6,717 bases of DNA, taken from positions 1-6,717 of the forward strand of contig JANXLO010000524.1 in assembly GCA_025355115.1 (NCBI GenBank). The letters run 5' to 3'. Source of the DNA: Chthonomonadaceae bacterium (GTDB lineage: Bacteria > Armatimonadota > Chthonomonadetes > Chthonomonadales > Chthonomonadaceae). Position numbers and translations under genes: made by a program. The notes beneath the pieces are model-generated. The model saw nothing but the letters and a program-made list of their open reading frames with translations, was not told where the DNA came from and did no database searches. Position 1 is the first letter of the stretch, and each line of letters begins with the position of its first letter. Below are positions 1 to 5,332 of this stretch, piece after piece.

Positions 1-905
1 GATGAGGGCAAGGCTGCATAAGAGGACGAGTAGCCCGCTGGATAGGCGCCGACGACAGGGGCAGGTTGGCTTGCCGGTGTGGCACGCCGCGACACCCAAC
101 TCAGGACGGCGAACAGCCCGAAGATAAGCACGCAGATCGTGCCGATCATTAGCACGACGAACTCCAGGCTGCTGTACCCGAGCATCAGCGTTGCGGAGGC
201 ACTCGCTTCATCCAGCTCGGATTGAGCTTCCGGCCCGCGACCACTGCGGGTGTAAAGCTGCGCAAGGGCCGCATGCTCGAACCAGCCTAGGTTGAGACGG
301 AATATCTCGGTACGCAGAAGCGGCACACGACCTGGCATGATAGGCGCAGTGCCATATAGCGCTCCCCAAAGAGCCACCTCTTCTCTGACGGTAATTTCGG
401 CGGCTTCTTCTCTTCGGCGTCGTGCGGATCTGTTTTTCACTTTGGCGCGGCGGGCGTCGTCAGCGGCGCGAGCGGCAGTGATATGGCTGAGAGCGTCCGT
501 CACGCCCGGTCGTCCGAACAGTGAGAGCGTCAGCGCAAGCCTGCGCCAGTCGGAGGCGCGGGCATACGGCGAGGCTGCCAGTTTGCGCCAGCTATCAATT
601 GCGTTGTCTGCAAGCCGAGTTGTTGAGGATCGCTGACCGGGCATGGCCGTAGATTGGGCGATGAACGGTGTGCGAGACATCGCGTAAGCTGATTTAGTGA
701 GATGCACCGCCGCAAACGTCTTCTCTATCGACGCCGTTTCAGCCTCGGAAGCAGCATCACGAGTGGCGAGCGCGGTACGAAGTATTATGCCAGTCACAAT
801 CAGCGCCAGCGCCCATCCCACCACCCAGCCAGGCAGGCTGCGTCGGGCTGACGATAAGTTCAGCGTGGGGTCGGCATAGGGGTTATTCTGCGGGGAAAGG
901 GACAT
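1..905 (-). CDS. Unrecognised membrane protein, 3' end cut by the window edge
   Basis: The frame is open from the ATG at 905-903 to the window edge without a stop, giving 301 codons. An in-frame TGA at 938-936 with no other ATG between makes this start likely, although its ribosome binding site is weak (a GGA about 6 bases upstream). Visible parts are a short cytoplasmic-looking start (residues 1-25), a hydrophobic helix at about 26-43 (GWVVGWALALIVTGIIL), a long soluble region of about 200 residues, a second strong hydrophobic helix at about 247-270 (FVVLMIGTICVLIFGLF), and a Pro/Ala/Tyr-rich stretch at the edge. A very basic patch lies at about 151-165. Residues 205-235 (WFEHAALAQLYTRSGRGPEA) look like a TPR-type helix pair. 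I do not recognise the family. The layout would suit the front half of a larger membrane enzyme, for instance a CPBP/CAAX-type intramembrane protease, but the diagnostic part would lie outside the window and this is only a guess. It follows the yggT-like gene by 90 bases. Confidence 0.8.
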   Translation of the reverse strand, partial: MSLSPQNNPYADPTLNLSSARRSLPGWVVGWALALIVTGIILRTALATRDAASEAETASIEKTFAAVHLTKSAYAMSRTPFIAQSTAMPGQRSSTTRLADNAIDSWRKLAASPYARASDWRRLALTLSLFGRPGVTDALSHITAARAADDARRAKVKNRSARRRREEAAEITVREEVALWGALYGTAPIMPGRVPLLRTEIFRLNLGWFEHAALAQLYTRSGRGPEAQSELDEASASATLMLGYSSLEFVVLMIGTICVLIFGLFAVLSWVSRRATPASQPAPVVGAYPAGYSSSYAALPS

Positions 906-959
906 GCAGTTTCCAGGAACGATTCGATCCGCTGATCAGGCAGGCAGAGTAGGGGCATC

Positions 960-965
960 ACTATA
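960..965 (-). promoter_or_regulatory. Possible -10 box upstream of the left-edge membrane protein gene
   Basis: The 90-base gap between the yggT-like gene and the next start is the longest gap in the window. It holds the only clear AT-rich patch (960-974). Read on the minus strand this patch includes TATAGT, 54 bases before the ATG at 905. No good -35 hexamer is seen 16-18 bases upstream (the sequence there is close to CCTACT), so the site is weak. No stem followed by a T run was seen in the gap, so read-through from yggT is equally possible. Confidence 0.22.
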
Positions 966-995
966 AATTTTAGATCGGGCTGAGTAGGCGCTCGA

Positions 996-1286
996 CTATC
1001 CTCGCACTCCCAGGAACCCCCTCACGACTTGCAGCAGGATGATGACCAGCAACGGAGACAGATCGAAGCCGCCGGTTCGTGAGGCAGGCGGCAACATGCG
1101 GCGCACAGGATTTAGAAAAGGATTGACGATAGTCCGCAGTATTTTCACGAACGGAGCCTGCGAAGAGACCTTGCCGAAGGCAATGAAATTGCTGACCACC
1201 GCTTCGACGATAATGAGCCAGATCAGAATCTCGATCAGGTCGGCGAGGATAGCACCGGTTGAAACGGGCCGTACAAAGTAGAACAC
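996..1286 (-). CDS. YggT-family integral membrane protein
   Basis: This small protein of about 96 residues has two hydrophobic helices (about 13-33 and 75-92) joined by the segment IVNPFLNPVRRMLPPASRTG. That NPFL-PVRR--P pattern followed by a hydrophobic helix with a D-SP start (FDLSPLLVIILLQ) is typical of the YggT family, whose members have been linked to cell division site or envelope functions and to osmotic tolerance; the biochemical role is not firmly known. I chose the GTG at 1286-1284 because GAGGGAG lies 6 bases upstream and the product then has the normal family length and begins MFYF. The frame stays open to an ATG at 1337-1335, which would add 17 polar residues (113 aa in all), but that start has no clear ribosome binding site. 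It follows the TPR gene closely and is probably cotranscribed with it. Confidence 0.85.
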   Translation of the reverse strand: MFYFVRPVSTGAILADLIEILIWLIIVEAVVSNFIAFGKVSSQAPFVKILRTIVNPFLNPVRRMLPPASRTGGFDLSPLLVIILLQVVRGFLGVRG

Positions 1287-1292
1287 GTGTCT

Positions 1293-1299
1293 CTCCCTC
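1293..1299 (-). promoter_or_regulatory. Ribosome binding site that decides the YggT start
   Basis: The minus strand reads GAGGGAG, then six bases (AGACAC), then GTG at 1286. This complementarity to the 16S 3' end favours the GTG start over the upstream ATG at 1337. Confidence 0.65.
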
Positions 1300-1340
1300 A
1301 AGTGTACGGCGGACAATGCGCGCCGACACATCGTCATCAG

Positions 1341-2063
1341 CTATTTCTTGCGCTTCGCCAGTTCCGCTTTCGCTCGCATCAGGTTGCGTTGCGCCGTGAG
1401 GCTCACCTGCGTCTGTGCATCGGCGCCGCCGTTGGGAATTGCCACGGTCGCTCTCTCCCACGCTGTCACGGCCTTTTCCCACAGGTTCATTTTCTCGTAG
1501 CAGTGCGCCAGGCCGCTCCACGTGATGTAGGGCGAGGCGAACTGCACAGCTTTTTCGTAGTAGGACAGGGCGCTGGCGTAGTCCTTCAGATGATAGTAGA
1601 AGTGCGCGCCCAACTCATCAAACATGTAATAGCTGTCTGAATTCGGCGCGAGGCCCTGCTTCAGAAATGCGGTCGCCTCCGCGATTCGCCCCGTGCTCCA
1701 CAGCAGGTATGCGCCGTTCGAGAAGGCCTCCACATTTCGCGGATCGCCCTGGACTACAATGCGGCTCATATTGATGTAGTGATTATACTCGCCCTTGTGC
1801 CAATGCTCGTCCGCCTGATCCCAAAGCTTGTCCAAGGCGTCGGTGAGGATCGCGTCGGCAATGTCGCGCTCATCCGCAGGCTCATGGGAAGCGACAGGCT
1901 GTGATTTCGCCGGAAGCGGCTTTCCCGGCCCGCCCTGAAGTTGGGCGATAGCGGAAGGCAAAAGAGCGGACGCGAACAGAATAATCAGAGCGGTCGTTCG
2001 GACAGGCGCAGCTAACAGACGCAACTGCATCGATTCGGTTCGGCAAGAATGATCTCGCGGCAT
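1341..2063 (-). CDS. Exported TPR-repeat protein
   Basis: The product has 240 residues. A hydrophobic stretch at about 24-40 (TALIILFASALLPSAIA) ending in a small-x-small site before QLQGG reads as a signal peptide with a long n-region, so the protein is probably periplasmic or secreted. A Pro/Lys/Gln-rich linker follows (about 41-65). Residues 84-211 form three to four tetratricopeptide repeats, seen in A-LLWSTGRIAEATAFLKQG, LGAHFYYHLKDYASALSYYE and GLAHCYEKMNLWEKAVTAWE. The C-terminus is a basic helix rich in Ala, Arg and Lys. TPR proteins are usually binding scaffolds; no catalytic domain is present and the partner is unknown. The ATG at 2063 is preferred to the in-frame GTG at 2078 because AAGGAG sits 6 bases before it, and to the ATG at 2030, which has no such site. 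The gene starts 11 bases after the HEAT gene ends, which suggests translational coupling. Confidence 0.9.
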   Translation of the reverse strand: MPRDHSCRTESMQLRLLAAPVRTTALIILFASALLPSAIAQLQGGPGKPLPAKSQPVASHEPADERDIADAILTDALDKLWDQADEHWHKGEYNHYINMSRIVVQGDPRNVEAFSNGAYLLWSTGRIAEATAFLKQGLAPNSDSYYMFDELGAHFYYHLKDYASALSYYEKAVQFASPYITWSGLAHCYEKMNLWEKAVTAWERATVAIPNGGADAQTQVSLTAQRNLMRAKAELAKRKK

Positions 2064-2069
2064 GGCACT

Positions 2070-2075
2070 CTCCTT
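2070..2075 (-). promoter_or_regulatory. Ribosome binding site overlapping the upstream stop codon
   Basis: AAGGAG on the minus strand lies 6 bases before the ATG at 2063. Its first base is the last base of the TGA stop (2077-2075) of the HEAT-repeat gene, so ribosomes ending one gene are placed on the start of the next. Confidence 0.75.
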
Positions 2076-3271
2076 CACTTCTTCTCAAGCATTTTGATCA
2101 CGTCGGAAGCTGCCGCGCGAACTGTTGGGTCTTTGTGCAGCAGCAGTTTTCTGACGGCGGGCAGTGCTTGCGGGTCTCCAATTCTGCCCAGCGCGAGCAC
2201 CGCTGCCTTCGGGATCGCCTCGTCGCTGTCGGCGAAAAGAGCGAGCAGAGCGGGGACAGCGGCCCTGTCGCCAATCCTGCCCAGCGCCTTCGCGGACTGT
2301 TCCCGGATGTCCTCGTTCGAGTCCTTGAGCGCTTTAATTAGAGACGGAACCGCGCGGCGGTCGCCGATGCCGCCGAGCGCCTGTGCGGCGGTGAACCTTA
2401 CCAGATAGTACCGATCTACAAGCAGTTTCGTCAGCGGCGGCACTGCCGACTTTTCGTGCAGACTGCCGAGCGCACCGGCGGCGGCGACACGCAGCGTGGG
2501 ATCTCTGTCCGCCAGGCCCTTCATCAGAACCGGCACCCCTCGACGGTCATTAAGAGCCCCTAGAGCGTAGGCAGAGTAGAACCGCACTCCGAACGGCTCC
2601 GTACTCGGGACGCCCTCGACTATGCGGATGAGAGCGGGGGCAACACTCCGATCCCCAATTCGCGCCAGCGCGACCGCTGTTCCCGACTGAATGGCTGCGC
2701 TCCTGTCGTGCAGGAGCGGCACCAGAGCGGATGAGCTGTGCGCATCACGAAGAATTCCGAGCGCGGTGACGGCCTTCAAACGGACGCGTGTCTCAGGATC
2801 TGAAAGGCGCAGGCGCAGGCTTTCTGCGGCGCGGGGATCCCCGAGCTCGCCGAGGGATTCGATGGCGGCGGTGCGCACCTCCGCCGCCCTGTCGCTCGTC
2901 GCGGCGACCAGCGGGCCGGAGGCGCGGCGGTCGTTCAGCAGGCCCAGCAGCAGTGCGGCCCCTGCACGTCGATGCGCGTCCTTTCCCCGCAGAGCCGTGA
3001 GAAGGACAGGCAACTCCTGCTTAGTGGCGGTCGAAGCGAGCGCTCGCACAGATCTCGCCCGCACCGACTCCACCGAATCCCCCATCGCCGTGATCAGCGC
3101 TGGGACAGCCCGAACGCTCTTCGCCTTGACCAGCGCGTCTGCCGCGTCCGACCGGACTTCGACACGCGGCGATTTCAGCTGGCCAATAAGCTCGTCCACC
3201 CGGTCGGCACGGGCGGGAAGGGCCGAGACGAGGAGCGCCGACAGCATCAGGCCGAGTCTCCTCATTTTCAT
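2075..3271 (-). CDS. Exported HEAT-repeat protein (PBS-lyase HEAT-like)
   Basis: The product has 398 residues. A signal peptide is visible (basic MKMRR, then LGLMLSALLVSALPARA, likely cut after A22). The rest is a run of about eleven to twelve HEAT-like units of 31 residues. The turn motif, best form IGDRRAVPSL, recurs at about 206, 241, 272, 303, 334 and 365 and in weaker form at 52, 83, 113, 144 and 175. One unit (206-241) is longer by four residues (VEGVPSTEPF). Such solenoids resemble the PBS-lyase HEAT family, which despite its name mostly serves as a protein-binding scaffold; no lyase function is implied here. There is no other domain. The ATG at 3271 fits the signal peptide and has AGGA 5 bases upstream; an in-frame TTG at 3298 would add nine polar residues in front of it. 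The gene lies 77 bases after the DinB gene and is coupled to the TPR gene, which also codes for an exported repeat protein. Confidence 0.92.
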   Translation of the reverse strand: MKMRRLGLMLSALLVSALPARADRVDELIGQLKSPRVEVRSDAADALVKAKSVRAVPALITAMGDSVESVRARSVRALASTATKQELPVLLTALRGKDAHRRAGAALLLGLLNDRRASGPLVAATSDRAAEVRTAAIESLGELGDPRAAESLRLRLSDPETRVRLKAVTALGILRDAHSSSALVPLLHDRSAAIQSGTAVALARIGDRSVAPALIRIVEGVPSTEPFGVRFYSAYALGALNDRRGVPVLMKGLADRDPTLRVAAAGALGSLHEKSAVPPLTKLLVDRYYLVRFTAAQALGGIGDRRAVPSLIKALKDSNEDIREQSAKALGRIGDRAAVPALLALFADSDEAIPKAAVLALGRIGDPQALPAVRKLLLHKDPTVRAAASDVIKMLEKK

Positions 3272-3309
3272 GTGCGTCCTAGCGTCCTTTCCGCCCAAAA
3301 GCCAGCTAT

Positions 3310-3338
3310 GCCACTGTTCGATTCAACATCGAACGGGC
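3310..3338 (-). terminator. Weak hairpin between the DinB-like and HEAT genes
   Basis: A perfect 7-bp stem (GTTCGAT at 3316-3322 with ATCGAAC at 3328-3334) closes a 5-base loop. It can be extended by GCC/GGC (3310-3312 with 3336-3338) across a small asymmetric internal loop. On the minus strand a TTTT appears only about 10 bases after the stem (3300-3297), so as an intrinsic terminator it is poor. It may instead mark a processing point or partial terminator separating the gatB-dinB part from the HEAT-TPR-yggT part. Confidence 0.35.
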
Positions 3339-3348
3339 GTAGAGCCTT

Positions 3349-3798
3349 CTACTCCTCGTAAAGAGTCTGGATGTAGTTAATCTGACCCTCGTGGTAGCTC
3401 ATGTTCCAGTAGGGCATGAAGACCATGTCAGCCAACGTGTGAGAGCCCCATGGAAGAGCTATCTCCGAATCGAGCTTCTCGGCAGGGAATGCGAGGATTG
3501 CGGCGGTCAGGAGAGCGGTTCCCTCCTTCAGGGAGGCGATTGTCTTATCGCGAGTATCGTTGTGTGCGAATGAAGCGTCCAGTTGCTCGCGGAAATCGGC
3601 AGGCATCTGCTGTGTCGCGAGCATCCCCGCTGCCATCTTGTTGATGCATGCGCACTCGGCGATCTGATGCAGGATGGTGCGCGCGCCCTGTTCGGGCTTC
3701 CACGTCAGCTTCTCCTCCGGCATTTTGAGCATCGCGCTCTCGATTTTTCCAGCGGCCTGAGCGGTCATTTTCGCGGCCTGTTCCAGTAAAGTTGGCAT
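3349..3798 (-). CDS. DinB-superfamily (DinB/YfiT-like) four-helix protein
   Basis: The product has 149 residues, a normal size for DinB-fold proteins, which are cytosolic four-helix bundles; members with known activity are often metal-dependent thiol transferases, but most are uncharacterised. The visible signs are an amphipathic first helix (1-25), the segment LTWKPEQGARTILHQIAECA (31-50) with the first candidate metal ligand H44, and the C-terminal signature MPYWNMSYHEGQINYIQTL (128-146) with H136. The usual second histidine four residues before H136 is Asn (N132), so a complete three-His site is not obvious. The ATG at 3798 is chosen because AAGGAG lies 5 bases upstream; the open frame extends back to 3942, but that part overlaps gatB and has no family resemblance. 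The 34-base gap after gatB suggests cotranscription with it. The substrate cannot be inferred. Confidence 0.88.
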   Translation of the reverse strand: MPTLLEQAAKMTAQAAGKIESAMLKMPEEKLTWKPEQGARTILHQIAECACINKMAAGMLATQQMPADFREQLDASFAHNDTRDKTIASLKEGTALLTAAILAFPAEKLDSEIALPWGSHTLADMVFMPYWNMSYHEGQINYIQTLYEE

Positions 3799-3803
3799 CT
3801 GAG

Positions 3804-3809
3804 CTCCTT
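3804..3809 (-). promoter_or_regulatory. Strong ribosome binding site of the DinB-like gene
   Basis: AAGGAG on the minus strand stands 5 bases before the ATG at 3798. It fixes the start and rules out the longer reading that overlaps gatB. Confidence 0.75.
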
Positions 3810-3823
3810 CGCATTTCGTGTAT

Positions 3824-3848
3824 GGCTGATCCTCAGTGAGGATCAGCC
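3824..3848. repeat. Perfect 12-bp inverted repeat across the gatB stop codon
   Basis: The arm GGCTGATCCTCA (3824-3835) is matched exactly by its reverse complement at 3837-3848, with a single central base. As RNA it would fold as a stem of about 9-10 bp with a 5-7 base loop. The gatB stop TGA (3835-3833) lies inside it, as do the last codons of gatB. Neither strand has a T run directly after the stem, so it is not a normal intrinsic terminator. It could be an mRNA-stability or processing hairpin at the gatB 3' end, or a binding site for a dimeric protein. Confidence 0.7.
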
Positions 3849-5287
3849 TGATTGGTAAGCTTCTCGTCGATGAGACGATTGATGTCCTTCGGGTCGGCTT
3901 TGCCCTGCGTTGCCTGCATAACCTGCCCGACGAGGAATCCACGTTTCTTTACGAGTCCCCTCTCGAGGATGTCAGCGACTATGACAGGATTATCGGCGAA
4001 CACCTTCTCCAAGATGGTAGCGAGGGCTCCGTCATCACGTATCGTCCGCCAACCCTTTGCTTCGACTATCTGCGCGGGAGGCGCGCCGGTGACGTACATC
4101 TCCTCGATGAGCACCTTAGCGATCTTGCCGCTGATCGTGCCGTCCGTCATAAGCTGTATCATCTCGGCCAGATGCTCCGGCGAAACGGAACACTCTGCGA
4201 TCTCCTCGCCGCCCGCATTCAGCAATCGGGCGAGGTCTCCCATGATCCAGTTGGCGGCGGCCTTCGGATCGCCGCACAGCTTCGCGGCTGTCTCGAAATA
4301 GTCGGAAAGGGCGCGGCTCTCGGTCAGTTGAGCGGCATCGTAGACAGGCAGGCTGTACTCAGTTTCGAAGCGGGCGCGCCGGGCGTCGGGCAACTCCGGC
4401 ATGGCGGCCCGAATTCGCTCGATCCACTCGTCGGAAATCTCCAGCGGGACCAAATCTGGCTCGGGGAAGTATCGGTACTCCTGCTCGACCTCCTTGGAGC
4501 GCTGCGAGAAGGTCTGCTGCTTGGCGTCGTTCCAACCGCGCGTCTCCTGCGCGATGCGCTCGCCGCGTTCGAGCACGGTCGCCTGCCGCACACACTCGTA
4601 GTCGATGCCGCGCTGCACCGCCCGGAACGAGTTCAGGTTTTTGATCTCGGTCTTGGTTCCAAATGTGTCTGAACCGATCGGGCGGATGGAAACGTTCGGC
4701 TCGCAGCGCAGCGAGCCCTCCTCCATTTTGCCGTCACAGACTCCGATAAAGGTCAAAATAGAGCGCAGCTTGACGAGATAGGCTTTCGCCTCTTCGGAGG
4801 AGTGGATGTCGGGCGGGAACTCTGTTACGATCTCCATGAGCGGCACGCCGCTGCGATTGAGATCGACGTAGCTTTCATCCCCGAGGACGTGGAACAGTTT
4901 GCCCGTGTCCTCTTCAAGATGTACGCGCCGAATATGGATGCGTTTCGTCGATCCGTTCACCTCGATGTCCAGCCAGCCGTTGACGCCTATCGGGAAATCG
5001 TATTCGCTGATCTGATAGCCTTTGGGAAGATCAGGGTAGAAATAGTTCTTGCGGTCGAACTTGGCATCGGAGTTGATCCGGCAGTTCAGCGCCAGCGCCG
5101 TTCGCATCACATGCTCCACCGCCGTCTTGTTCATCACGGGAAGTGATCCCGGCATGCCGAGGCAGACGGGGCAGCAGCGCGTGTTCGGCTCGCCGCCGAA
5201 CTCGTTCTTGCAGCCGCAGAACATCTTGCTCGCAGTCAATAGCTCGGCGTGGCACTCCATTCCGACAACAGGTTCGTACTCAGCCAT
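3833..5287 (-). CDS. gatB: Asp-tRNA(Asn)/Glu-tRNA(Gln) amidotransferase subunit B
   Basis: GatB is the tRNA-binding and kinase subunit of the GatCAB complex. It activates the side chain of mischarged Glu-tRNA(Gln) or Asp-tRNA(Asn) with ATP, and ammonia from GatA then completes Gln-tRNA or Asn-tRNA in the cytosol. The 484 residues match the family length. The N-terminal signature is clear: [13 protein letters not shown], then zinc ligands C24, C26, C39 and C42 in MFCGC and CCPVC, then [18 protein letters not shown] (77-94), [28 protein letters not shown], and [13 protein letters not shown] followed by [11 protein letters not shown]. The C-terminal third is the helical cradle and GatB/YqeY-type tail (about 330-480), including [19 protein letters not shown]. 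The zinc and active-site motifs look intact, so it should be functional. The start ATG at 5287 has GAGGAG 11 bases upstream. gatA and gatC are not next to it, which is common outside Firmicutes. Confidence 0.98.
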   Translation of the reverse strand: MAEYEPVVGMECHAELLTASKMFCGCKNEFGGEPNTRCCPVCLGMPGSLPVMNKTAVEHVMRTALALNCRINSDAKFDRKNYFYPDLPKGYQISEYDFPIGVNGWLDIEVNGSTKRIHIRRVHLEEDTGKLFHVLGDESYVDLNRSGVPLMEIVTEFPPDIHSSEEAKAYLVKLRSILTFIGVCDGKMEEGSLRCEPNVSIRPIGSDTFGTKTEIKNLNSFRAVQRGIDYECVRQATVLERGERIAQETRGWNDAKQQTFSQRSKEVEQEYRYFPEPDLVPLEISDEWIERIRAAMPELPDARRARFETEYSLPVYDAAQLTESRALSDYFETAAKLCGDPKAAANWIMGDLARLLNAGGEEIAECSVSPEHLAEMIQLMTDGTISGKIAKVLIEEMYVTGAPPAQIVEAKGWRTIRDDGALATILEKVFADNPVIVADILERGLVKKRGFLVGQVMQATQGKADPKDINRLIDEKLTNQADPH

Positions 5288-5298
5288 TCGTTTCCAAA

Positions 5299-5304
5299 CT
5301 CCTC
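5299..5304 (-). promoter_or_regulatory. Ribosome binding site of gatB
   Basis: GAGGAG on the minus strand lies 11 bases before the ATG at 5287, slightly farther than usual; a weaker GGAAA follows closer to the start. The whole gap to the upstream gene is only 45 bases and shows no clear promoter or terminator. Confidence 0.5.
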
Positions 5305-5332
5305 GTCACAAGCTTCTCATGCACCTTAAAGC

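Noticed and set aside
292..636. Plus-strand open frame of 114 codons near the left end
   Set aside because: It is antisense to the continuous minus-strand frame 905-1, which has clear membrane helices; the Arg/Ser/Ala-rich product looks like a shadow.
970..1521. Minus-strand frame of 183 codons overlapping the YggT and TPR genes
   Set aside because: It lies in another frame of two well-supported genes and gives a low-complexity Arg-rich product without family features.
2691..3380. Plus-strand open frame of 229 codons opposite the HEAT gene
   Set aside because: The product is rich in Ser, Arg and Ala, as expected from reading GC-rich repeat DNA in reverse; the HEAT frame with its 31-residue period is clearly the coding one.
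3799..3942. Longer N-terminus for the DinB-like protein, overlapping gatB
   Set aside because: A strong AAGGAG sits 5 bases before the ATG at 3798, and the extra 48 residues show no DinB-like features.
3836..4672. Long plus-strand open frame of 278 codons opposite gatB
   Set aside because: It is wholly antisense to a certain gatB, has no clear ribosome binding site or known motif, and its composition follows the codon bias of the opposite strand.
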